This document shows positions 7,553 to 15,142 of a stretch of 64,000 nucleotides of DNA, piece by piece. The stretch comes from AC-56 sp963798705 (GTDB lineage Bacteria > Actinomycetota > Thermoleophilia > Solirubrobacterales > 70-9): the NCBI GenBank assembly GCA_963798705.1, contig CAWCTW010000005.1, forward strand, positions 1,984,001 to 2,048,000, in the 5' to 3' direction. Positions within the stretch are counted from its first letter, which is position 1. Every line of letters begins with the position of its first letter. The notes beneath the pieces were generated by a model. It ran no database searches, was not told where the DNA came from, and worked only from the letters and a program-made list of their open reading frames with translations. A program made the position numbers and the translations under genes.

Positions 7553-8488
7553 GTGAGGCACCTGACGCCAGTGCCCGACCTGAAGCCGCCTCCGAGGCTC
7601 GCGGAGCGAGGCGATGCCCAGCCGCGGATCGAGGAGCTCGAGCGGTGGGCGACGGTACTTCGCATCGACTGCGTCCGGATGCTGGCGGTGGCCAAGTCGG
7701 GCCACCTCGACTCCTCGTTGTCGGCCACCGACATCATCACCGCGCTCTACTACCGCGTCCTGCGCCACGACCCGGAGAACCCGGGCTGGCCGGCACGCGA
7801 CCGCTTCGTCCTCTGCAAGGGTCATGCCGCGCCGATCCAGTACGCCGCCCTCGCCCAGTACGGGTACTTCCCGCTGGAGGAGCTGATGGGGCTGCGCCAG
7901 ATCGGTGCCCAGCTTCAGGGGCACCCGGACATGCGCCGCACGCCGGGGGTCGAGGTCTCCACCGGCTCCCTCGGACAGGGGCTGTCGATGTGCGTCGGCA
8001 TCGCCCTGGCCCTTCGCCTCGACGGCCTGGACGAGACGTCACACGTCTTCGGCGTGCTCTCGGACGGAGACTGCCAGGAGGGACAGAGCTGGGAGGCCGC
8101 AACGGCGGCCGTCCACTTCGGCGTACCGAACCTCACGGCGATCGTCGACTACAACCACCTGCAGACCGACGGAACGACCGAGGAGGTCATGGACATCGGC
8201 GACGTCCGGGCCAAGTTCGAGGCGTTCGGCTGGGACACGGTCGAGATCGACGGCCACGACATGGAGCAGGTGGTCGAGGCGCTCGAACGCAGCCGCACGG
8301 TGCGAAAGCCGGCGGCGATCGTGGCCCAGACCAAGAAGGGCAAGGGCGTCTCCGCGATGGAGGATCGATTCGGGTTCCACGGCAAGCCTCCGACCCCCGA
8401 GCTGGCCGCCGAGGCGCTCGAGGAGCTGATGGCGACCCTCGACGAGCAGACCAAGGCGCTGCAGGGCGCCGATCGAGGCGGCGCCTGA
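7553..8488 (+). CDS. Transketolase, N-terminal (thiamine-pyrophosphate) subunit
   Basis: The amino-terminal half of a split transketolase. It carries the PP-binding TPP domain: AKSGHLDSSLSATDI, LCKGHAAPIQYAAL, STGSLGQGLSMCVGIALA and the thiamine motif GDCQEGQSWEAA...DYNHLQ. The start is taken as GTG 7553, giving 311 residues; GTG 7526 and ATG 7499 are in-frame alternatives. The partner subunit begins three bases after this stop, so both are made from one message and must assemble. The pair interconverts pentose-phosphate sugars, or supplies a related ketol transfer in a biosynthetic pathway. Split transketolases are common in actinobacteria and archaea. Confidence 0.93.
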   Translation: MRHLTPVPDLKPPPRLAERGDAQPRIEELERWATVLRIDCVRMLAVAKSGHLDSSLSATDIITALYYRVLRHDPENPGWPARDRFVLCKGHAAPIQYAALAQYGYFPLEELMGLRQIGAQLQGHPDMRRTPGVEVSTGSLGQGLSMCVGIALALRLDGLDETSHVFGVLSDGDCQEGQSWEAATAAVHFGVPNLTAIVDYNHLQTDGTTEEVMDIGDVRAKFEAFGWDTVEIDGHDMEQVVEALERSRTVRKPAAIVAQTKKGKGVSAMEDRFGFHGKPPTPELAAEALEELMATLDEQTKALQGADRGGA

Positions 8489-8491
8489 GCG

Positions 8492-9490
8492 ATGCCGGCG
8501 GAGGCCAAGACGGAGCCGATCGCCACACGGCACGGGTACGGCGACGCTCTGACCGACCTGGGCGAGCGTCACGACGACGTCGTCGCGCTCGACGCCGACC
8601 TCGCCGTATCGACCCAGGCGATGAAGTTCGGCAAGCGCTTCCCCAACCGGTTCTTCAACGTCGGCGCCGCCGAGGCGAACATGATGTCGATGGCCTGCGG
8701 GCTCGCGGCGACGGGCAAGGTGCCCTATTGCTCGACCTTCGCCATCTTCGCCGCGGGACGCGCCTACGACCAGGTCCGCCTCGGGATCGCCCACAACGAG
8801 CTGAAGGTCCGCATCGGGGCCTCCCACGGCGGGGTTTCGCTGGGCGAGGACGGCGCCTCCCACCAGATGATCGAGGACATCGCGCTGATGCGGGCGATGC
8901 CCCGGATGACCGTCGTCGTCCCGGCCGACTACAACCAGGCCTACCGGGCGACGGCCGAGTCGTACGAGCGCTCCGAGCCGATGTACATGCGCTTTGGCCG
9001 GCCCGCCACCCCGATCGTCTACGAGGACATCCCTGAGACCCTCGGCTCCGGCGTCGACGTGCTGCGCGAGGGCAAGGACATCAGCCTTGTCGCCACCGGC
9101 CACATGGTCTGGCGCGCGATGGAGGCTGCGGAGTCCCTGGAGACCGAGGACGGCGTGGAGGCGGAGGTCCTGAACGTCTCGATCATCAAGCCGCTGCACT
9201 CCGAGGCGATCCTGGAGTCGCTGGGCAAGACTGGCGTGGGGGTGACCGCCGAGGAGCACCGAGTGACCGGCGGGCTCGCCGACGCGGTGCGGCAGGTCGC
9301 CGCCGAGCAGCACCCGGTGCCGATCTTCGCGGTCGGGATGGGCGACGAGTTCGGGATCTCGGGCACCGGCGAAGCCTGCATGGAGCACTTCGGCCTGACC
9401 GCGCGGGGGATCGCCGACCGGGCGCGCGAGGCCCTGGTCCTGAAGCCGATCGTCTCCCGCCCGCCGCTATTCGGACCCGAGTGGACCTAG
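8492..9490 (+). CDS. Transketolase, C-terminal (pyrimidine-binding) subunit
   Basis: A 332-residue partner of the preceding subunit. It holds the pyrimidine-binding domain (VALDADLAVSTQAMKFGKRFPNRFFNVGAAEANMM, with the glutamate that activates thiamine in GAAEANM), the GASHGGVSLGEDGASHQ stretch, and the C-terminal transketolase domain with TAEEHRVTGGLADAV. ATG 8492 follows the upstream stop by three bases. Length and domain order match archaeal/actinobacterial type split transketolases. It is inactive without the upstream subunit, which donates the diphosphate-binding face. Confidence 0.93.
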   Translation: MPAEAKTEPIATRHGYGDALTDLGERHDDVVALDADLAVSTQAMKFGKRFPNRFFNVGAAEANMMSMACGLAATGKVPYCSTFAIFAAGRAYDQVRLGIAHNELKVRIGASHGGVSLGEDGASHQMIEDIALMRAMPRMTVVVPADYNQAYRATAESYERSEPMYMRFGRPATPIVYEDIPETLGSGVDVLREGKDISLVATGHMVWRAMEAAESLETEDGVEAEVLNVSIIKPLHSEAILESLGKTGVGVTAEEHRVTGGLADAVRQVAAEQHPVPIFAVGMGDEFGISGTGEACMEHFGLTARGIADRAREALVLKPIVSRPPLFGPEWT

Positions 9491-9755
9491 GACTCGGCTG
9501 AGCCGGCGGGCGAGCCCAGATCGTCCACGGCGAGACCGACGATGGTCGGAAAACCCACCCCATATGTGCCGTTTTCCATCCATCGCGGTCGGAGGTGGCC
9601 CCAGGCCTGGGCCTGCACGGCGGCGTGCGGACGCAGCCAACTGTGAGGATCCCTTAACGTGGTTCGCTACCCTTCCGCCACGGCTCGCCAAGCAAGCGCT
9701 TCTGCAGGGGGACGGTGCGCAGGATTGCTCGGGGCCCCGCAGAAACACGCTTCGC

Positions 9756-10655
9756 ATGGCGCTACTTCCGACACGCAGACGGCGCGAGCGCGCTGCCGAG
9801 GGCCGCGAGCCGCGGCCGGGCGAGGGCGCTGAGCCTCCGGCGGAGCCCCGCCGGCCCCCCATCGTCGAGCTCCGCGACGCGACGGTCGTGTATCCCGGCG
9901 GCCATGTCGCGCTCGAGCGCGTCACGTTCGCGATCCAGCGCGGGGACTTCGTGTTCGTGGTCGGCCCGACCGGGTGCGGGAAGTCGACCCTGATCAGAAC
10001 CCTGACCGGCGAGGTCAGGCCCGCCAGCGGTCAGGTGATGATCGCGGGGCACGACATCGACCGCCTGCCGAAGCGCCGCATCCCGCATCTGCGCCGCCGG
10101 ATCGGCACCGTGTTCCAGGACTTCAAGCTCCTGCCGAACCGCACCGTGTACGACAACGTCGCGTACGCGCTCAAGGTCACGGGCGCCGGCCGCGGGGAGG
10201 TCCGTCGCAAGGTGCCGGAGATCCTTCGCCTCGTGGGCCTGCAGGGCAAGGTCCACAGCTACCCGGACCAGCTCTCGGGCGGCGAGCAGCAGCGGGTTTC
10301 GATCGCGAGGGCGTTCGTCAACCATCCGCCCCTCCTCCTGGCCGACGAGCCCACCGGAAACCTCGATCCCGAGACCTCGATCGGGATCATGCAGCTGCTC
10401 TACCGGATCAATCGCACGGGGACCACCGTTCTCGTCGTCACGCACAACCGGGACATGGTCGACAAGATGCGCCGCCGCGTCCTCGCGCTCGACGAAGGGC
10501 GGCTCGTCCGCGACCAGGTCACCGCGACCTACCACGAGGAGTCGACGACCGAGTTCGGGGTGCGGGTACGCGCCGAGATGGGTGTCGGCGAGGGCCACAC
10601 CAACGGTGATCCGGCGACGGACGACGAGCGAGCGGGCAGCCCGCCGAGGCGCTGA
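9756..10655 (+). CDS. ftsE: Cell-division ABC transporter ATP-binding protein FtsE
   Basis: ATPase of the FtsEX complex, which couples ATP binding at the septum to activation of peptidoglycan hydrolases in the periplasm or wall. Walker A is GPTGCGKST, the signature is LSGGEQQRVSIARAF, Walker B is LLLADEPTGN, with the switch histidine in VVTHNRD. The Q-loop region FQDFKLLPNRTVYDNVA is typical FtsE. ATG 9756 is chosen; it leaves a 45-residue basic N-terminal extension before the ABC domain, and the frame is open further upstream to 9564. There is also a roughly 40-residue acidic tail. ftsX begins two bases after the stop. Confidence 0.94.
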   Translation: MALLPTRRRRERAAEGREPRPGEGAEPPAEPRRPPIVELRDATVVYPGGHVALERVTFAIQRGDFVFVVGPTGCGKSTLIRTLTGEVRPASGQVMIAGHDIDRLPKRRIPHLRRRIGTVFQDFKLLPNRTVYDNVAYALKVTGAGRGEVRRKVPEILRLVGLQGKVHSYPDQLSGGEQQRVSIARAFVNHPPLLLADEPTGNLDPETSIGIMQLLYRINRTGTTVLVVTHNRDMVDKMRRRVLALDEGRLVRDQVTATYHEESTTEFGVRVRAEMGVGEGHTNGDPATDDERAGSPPRR

Positions 10656-10657
10656 CC

Positions 10658-11572
10658 GTGGGACGGATCCTCTTCTTCATCAGCGAGGCCCTGCGGGCGC
10701 TGCGCCGCAGCGCCTCGCCCAGCCTGGCCGCCATCGTGACCGTGGTGATGACGACGCTGCTCCTGGGCGTCTTCATCCCCGTCATCAGGGCCAGCTCCAC
10801 GACCACGGAGAACGTGCAGAACCAGCTCTCCCTGCGGGTGTTCATGTTCCAGGACGCCACCAAGAAGCAGGCCAAGGCCGCGCAGAAGAAGATCGACAGG
10901 ATCCCGCACGTCCAGCGCACCCAGTTCGTGTCCAAGAAGAAGGGACTGGACACGCTGCGCAAGGACATCGGCGAGGGCCCGATCGGCCAGGGGATCACTC
11001 AGCTTCAGGGTCAGAACCCGCTGCCGCTGTCGGTCGTCGTCCATCCGGACAACGCCAACGACCTGCACTCGATCCAGCACGCGATCACCCCGCCGGGGCC
11101 GAACGGCAAGCCCAAGCCGATCAGCCCGGCGATCGAGAGCGTCAGCAGCGGTCAGGGCGCGGCAAACACCATCAGGACCGTCACCAACGCGGTCAAGATC
11201 ATCCTCTCGGTGATCGCAGTGCTGCTCCTCATCGCCTCGTTGATGCTGGTGGCGAACACGATCAGGCTCTCGATCTACGCGCGCCGACGTGAGGTCGAGG
11301 TGATGAGGCTGGTGGGCGCGACCAACTGGTTCATCCGCTGGCCGTTCGTGATCGAGGGGCTGCTCGTCGGCCTGAGCGGAGCGGCTATCGCCGTCGGCAT
11401 GCTCTGGGTGGGCAAGGTCACGATCATCGACCCGCTCGCCCAGAACTTCGAGCTGATCGACAAGTTCTCTACTGTTGGGTTCGTGCCCCTGATCGTCGTC
11501 CTGCTGGTCGCGTCGGTTGTCGTGTCCGCCCTCGGAAGCGGCATCACGCTGCGCCGCTTCCTTCGCGTTTGA
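10658..11572 (+). CDS. ftsX: Cell-division protein FtsX
   Basis: Permease-like membrane partner of FtsE. It begins at GTG 10658. A first membrane segment (about residues 22-45), an extracellular domain of about 130 residues with basic Lys-rich patches, and three C-terminal membrane helices (IILSVIAVLLLIASLMLVANT, then two more) give the standard four-helix FtsX layout. VEVMRLVGATNWFIRWPFVIEGLLVGL is the conserved cytoplasmic coupling segment. The extracellular loop is where FtsX contacts a wall hydrolase or adaptor. Its stop overlaps the TTG start of the next gene. Confidence 0.94.
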   Translation: MGRILFFISEALRALRRSASPSLAAIVTVVMTTLLLGVFIPVIRASSTTTENVQNQLSLRVFMFQDATKKQAKAAQKKIDRIPHVQRTQFVSKKKGLDTLRKDIGEGPIGQGITQLQGQNPLPLSVVVHPDNANDLHSIQHAITPPGPNGKPKPISPAIESVSSGQGAANTIRTVTNAVKIILSVIAVLLLIASLMLVANTIRLSIYARRREVEVMRLVGATNWFIRWPFVIEGLLVGLSGAAIAVGMLWVGKVTIIDPLAQNFELIDKFSTVGFVPLIVVLLVASVVVSALGSGITLRRFLRV

Positions 11573-12759
11573 GCGATCCTCGCGCGGCTGGCCGCCAGCG
11601 CTTCGTCGTCGGCTTCGTCACCGGGGCCCTCGTCGCCGCGGCCGCGGCAGTCCTGATCGTTGCGCTCGCCGGCGGTCTGTCGTCGGGTGACGCCCTCGCG
11701 ACCGACGCTCAGGACGTGATCGAGCAGAACTACTTCAGGCCGGTCGAGGGGCGGCAGCTCGACAACGCGTCCGTCGACGGCATGATCTCGGCGCTCAAGA
11801 AGCGCTACGACGACCGCTTCTCCCACTACTTCGACCCGTCCGAGCTGCGGCAGTTCGAGATGGCCAACTCAGGTCACTTCTCGGGGGTGGGTCTGACCGT
11901 CAACGGGGTCAAGGCAGGACTGCGGGTGGCGAGCGTGCTGCCGGACAGCCCGGCCAAGGCGGCCGACATCAAGCCCGATGACGTGATCGTGGGCGTCAAC
12001 GGCCATTCGATCGCCGGAGTGTCGGAGGACGTGGCGGTCTCCAGGATCAAGGGGCCGCCCGGCACGCCCGTGACGCTCACCATCCGATCCGGGGGCGGGG
12101 GCAAGCCGCGTGCGGTGCACCTGAAGCGCGCGTCGGTGGAGTTGCCGGTCGCGACCGGCCATATCGACCACGCCGGCCCCACGAAGGTGGCCTACGTGAG
12201 ATTCGCCACCTTCAGCTCGGGTTCGCACGGCGCGCTGGCGTCGGAGATCCAGCGCCTCGATTCCAAGGGGGCGAAGGGGCTCGTGCTCGACCTGCGGGGC
12301 AACGGCGGCGGCCAGCTGAACGAGTCGGTCCTCGCGGCGAGCCTGTTCCTGAAGAAGGGCCAGCGAGTGGTGTCGACCCGCAGCCGGACCCAGGGCACCA
12401 AGACCTACGATGCGGTGGGAGACCCGCTGCCGTCCCGCCCGACAGTGGTCCTGATCGACCACAACACAGCGTCGGCCGCGGAGATCCTGGCTTCGGCGAT
12501 GCAGGAGCACCGCGTCGCCACCACCGTCGGGACGCGCTCCTTCGGCAAGGGCACCTTCCAGGAGGTGATCCACCTGGCAGCCGGCGGTGCACTCGACCTC
12601 ACGGTCGGGCGCTATTTCACGGCGAACGGCACCTCGCTTCTCGGCAAGGGCATCAAGCCGGAGGTCCCGGCTCGCGACGACAGGGGGACCCGCGGCGACG
12701 ACGCGCTCGACCAGGCGCTGTCCGTGCTGGCCGAGAGGATCGCGGTCGAGAACCGTTGA
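11569..12759 (+). CDS. Carboxyl-terminal processing protease (S41) with PDZ domain
   Basis: A 396-residue membrane-anchored protease starting at TTG 11569, overlapping the ftsX stop (TTGAG junction). Residues 12-35 are one hydrophobic anchor, placing the rest outside the membrane. A PDZ domain spans about 95-185 (HFSGVGLTVNGV, ILPDD-type ligand groove, GHSIAGVSEDVAVSRIKGPPGTPVTL). The S41 catalytic domain has GNGGGQLNESV, the serine in NTASAAEILASAMQ and the lysine in RSFGKGTFQE. CtpA-type proteases trim exported proteins and control cell-wall hydrolases, which fits its place behind ftsEX. Confidence 0.92.
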   Translation: MSDPRAAGRQRFVVGFVTGALVAAAAAVLIVALAGGLSSGDALATDAQDVIEQNYFRPVEGRQLDNASVDGMISALKKRYDDRFSHYFDPSELRQFEMANSGHFSGVGLTVNGVKAGLRVASVLPDSPAKAADIKPDDVIVGVNGHSIAGVSEDVAVSRIKGPPGTPVTLTIRSGGGGKPRAVHLKRASVELPVATGHIDHAGPTKVAYVRFATFSSGSHGALASEIQRLDSKGAKGLVLDLRGNGGGQLNESVLAASLFLKKGQRVVSTRSRTQGTKTYDAVGDPLPSRPTVVLIDHNTASAAEILASAMQEHRVATTVGTRSFGKGTFQEVIHLAAGGALDLTVGRYFTANGTSLLGKGIKPEVPARDDRGTRGDDALDQALSVLAERIAVENR

Positions 12760-14543
12760 GCCCGCGCCGCCGAGGACTCGGGCGGCGAGTCGCCAGCATC
12801 GAGCGGCGGGGGCGCTTCACCGTCGCCGAGCCGCTGTTCGAGCGCGGCCCCCAGGTGGCGCTCGATCGCGGTTCGGTGAAGGTGCGCTCCGGCGACATCG
12901 CCCTGGTGGACTTCGGGCCCCGGGGCGCCCGGGCGCTGCGCCCGCTCGGCTCGGCCGAGCGGGCGCGCGACGTCGTGACCGCCCTGCTTTGGGGCGGTGA
13001 CAACCGGCGCGGCTTCGCCCGCGCGATCGAGGACGGCGCACGCGACGCCGTGGCTTCGGCCCTCCGGATGCCGGTCGAGCGCCACGACCTGACCGAGCTG
13101 CCGACGTTCACCGTCGATCCTGCGACGGCGCGCGACTTCGACGACGCGGTCTCAGCGGCGGAGGAGGGCGACGGGGTCCGGCTCTGGATCCACATCGCCG
13201 ACGTCTCCGCCCACGTACGCCCCGGGAGCGGGCTCGACTCGGAGGCGCTGCGCCGCGGCACCAGCACCTACGTTCCCGGCGCGGTGGAGCCGATGCTCCC
13301 CAGGGAGCTCAGCGACGAGGCGTGCAGCCTGGCGCCCGGCGTCGAGCGGCTCGCGGTGACGGCTGAGATCGTGCTGAACGGCAGTGGCGAGGCTCGCTCG
13401 GCGAGCTTCTTCCGCAGCCGGATCAGGTCCGACGCGCGGCTTGACTACGACCAGCTGGACGAGATCTTCGCCGGGCGTGCCGCGGCTCCGCCTCCGGTCG
13501 CGGCCCCGCTCGGGCTGGCGCGCCGCGCGGCCGCGGCCCTCGCGGCGCGCCGGCCTGTGGGGGCGCTCGAGATCGAGTCGTTCGAGCCCGAGTTCGAGTT
13601 CGACGCCGACGGAAACGTGGTCCGCGCCCACTCCGTCCAGCAGACCGAGGCTCACAAGCTGATCGAGCACCTCATGATCCTCACCAACGAGCGCGTGGCG
13701 GAGCTGTGCGAGCGCCGCCGCATACCCACCGTCTATCGCGTCCACGAGCAGCCGGACCCGCAGCGAATCGAGCGCCTCGTGCAGCAGCTGGCCTCGCTCG
13801 ACGTTCCCACCCCGCCGCTTCCGGAGCAGCTCGCGCCAACCGCGGCCGGCGAGCTGGCGGGCGAGATCAGTCGTCTCGTCGCGAAGGAGGCCGCGCGGCG
13901 CGGACACGGCCGCGACGCGTATACATCCCTCGTGCTCCGCTCGCTCAAGCCGGCCTCGTACAGCGATCGAAACCTCGGCCACGCGGGCCTCGGCAGCCCG
14001 GCCTACGCCCATTTCACCTCGCCCATCCGGCGCTACCCGGACCTCGTCGCCCACCGGGCGCTGCTCTCCGCGGTCGGCGCCGGCGAGAAGGAGCCCGCGC
14101 CCGAGCGCGTTCGCGAGGCCGCGTCGCAGAGCACCGAGCGAGAGCGCGAGGCGACCGCGGTCGAGCGGGATGCCGACCGCGTGTGCGCGACGTTCCTGCT
14201 GGGGCGCGAGCTGTTCGAGCACGGCTGGAAGCGGGCCTTCGAAGGCGAGGTCTCGGGGGTGATCGGGGCCGGGGCCTTCGTGCGCTTCGGCGGCGAGCTC
14301 GGCGACGTCTACGAGGGCCTCGTCCCGGTTCGCCTCATGCGCTCCGACCACTTCGACCTCAACGAGACCGAGACGGCGCTCGTGGGCCGGAAGAGCGGCA
14401 GGCGGATCAGGCTGGGTGACCCGCTGTCGGTCCGCGTCGATCGGGTGGAGACGGCGCGAGGCCGCGTCGACCTCGTGCCCCCCGATGCTGGTGCTGCGTC
14501 GCGCTCGCGTTCTCGAGCGGCCCGCCTGCGGGAGCGCCGCTGA
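12756..14543 (+). CDS. rnr: RNase II/R-family exoribonuclease
   Basis: A 3'-5' exoribonuclease of 595 residues, shorter than most RNase R proteins because the N-terminal cold-shock region is reduced. The RNB catalytic domain covers about residues 110-440, with the acidic motif TVDPATARDFDDAV and conserved HIADVSAHVRPGS. HAGLGSPAYAHFTSPIRRYPDL is the conserved second catalytic block. A C-terminal S1 domain follows (FEGEVSGVIGAGAFVRFGG), then a basic tail. The start is TTG 12756, overlapping the protease stop in the same TTGAG arrangement as the gene before. smpB is next; RNase R works with SmpB-tmRNA to degrade defective mRNA. Confidence 0.93.
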   Translation: MSPRRRGLGRRVASIERRGRFTVAEPLFERGPQVALDRGSVKVRSGDIALVDFGPRGARALRPLGSAERARDVVTALLWGGDNRRGFARAIEDGARDAVASALRMPVERHDLTELPTFTVDPATARDFDDAVSAAEEGDGVRLWIHIADVSAHVRPGSGLDSEALRRGTSTYVPGAVEPMLPRELSDEACSLAPGVERLAVTAEIVLNGSGEARSASFFRSRIRSDARLDYDQLDEIFAGRAAAPPPVAAPLGLARRAAAALAARRPVGALEIESFEPEFEFDADGNVVRAHSVQQTEAHKLIEHLMILTNERVAELCERRRIPTVYRVHEQPDPQRIERLVQQLASLDVPTPPLPEQLAPTAAGELAGEISRLVAKEAARRGHGRDAYTSLVLRSLKPASYSDRNLGHAGLGSPAYAHFTSPIRRYPDLVAHRALLSAVGAGEKEPAPERVREAASQSTEREREATAVERDADRVCATFLLGRELFEHGWKRAFEGEVSGVIGAGAFVRFGGELGDVYEGLVPVRLMRSDHFDLNETETALVGRKSGRRIRLGDPLSVRVDRVETARGRVDLVPPDAGAASRSRSRAARLRERR

Positions 14544-14549
14544 GGCCCG

Positions 14550-15026
14550 ATGGCCAAGAAAGCGCGAAAGCCCGCTTCCGGAGACGTCGCGAGCAATCGG
14601 CGCGCCGGATACAAGTTCGAGCTCCTCGATCGGATCGAGTGCGGCATCGAGCTCGTCGGCACCGAGGTCAAGTCGCTGCGACAGGGCAAGGCGCAGCTCG
14701 GGGACGCCTACGCGGTCATCGACCGGGGTGAGGTCTGGCTGCGAAACGCCCACATCCCCCCCTATCCGCCTGCCGCGGGCCAGAACCACGACCCGGACCG
14801 GCCGCGAAGGCTGCTCCTGCACCGGTACGAGATCGAGCGCCTGGTCGGCCGGAGCGAGCGGCGCGGCCTGACCCTGATCCCGACGCGGATCTACTTCAAG
14901 GGTCCCTACGCGAAGGTGGAGCTCGCGCTGGCCCGCGGCAAGGAGCAGCGCGACCGCCGTCAGGAGATCCGCGACCGTGACACGCGGCGCGAGATCGAGC
15001 GCGACTTCCGGCAACGGCTGCGATGA
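14550..15026 (+). CDS. smpB: SsrA-binding protein SmpB
   Basis: A 158-residue protein that binds tmRNA and delivers it to stalled ribosomes. SNRRAGYKFELLDRIECGIELVGTEVKSLR is the start of the SmpB beta barrel, followed by HIPPYP and LLLHRYEIERLVGR. ARGKEQRDRRQEIRDRDTRREIERDFR is the basic C-terminal tail that mimics the missing mRNA/anticodon in the decoding channel. It begins six bases after the exonuclease stop. Its RNA partner, tmRNA, is encoded 3.4 kb downstream on the same strand. Confidence 0.97.
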   Translation: MAKKARKPASGDVASNRRAGYKFELLDRIECGIELVGTEVKSLRQGKAQLGDAYAVIDRGEVWLRNAHIPPYPPAAGQNHDPDRPRRLLLHRYEIERLVGRSERRGLTLIPTRIYFKGPYAKVELALARGKEQRDRRQEIRDRDTRREIERDFRQRLR

Positions 15027-15142
15027 GCCGGCGTCCCCGAGGCGGGCGCAGGCTGAAGGGTGGCTTTCAGATCTCGCCCCAAGCTGCCCGATTGCCGCGC
15101 TCGTGCGACGATTAGCGTCATGGCGACCAAAGCGCCCAATCG

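Noticed and set aside
9564..9755. Longer ftsE start at 9564
   Set aside because: The extra 64 codons are Arg/Pro/Cys-rich with no similarity to FtsE, and ATG 9756 already gives more than the usual length.
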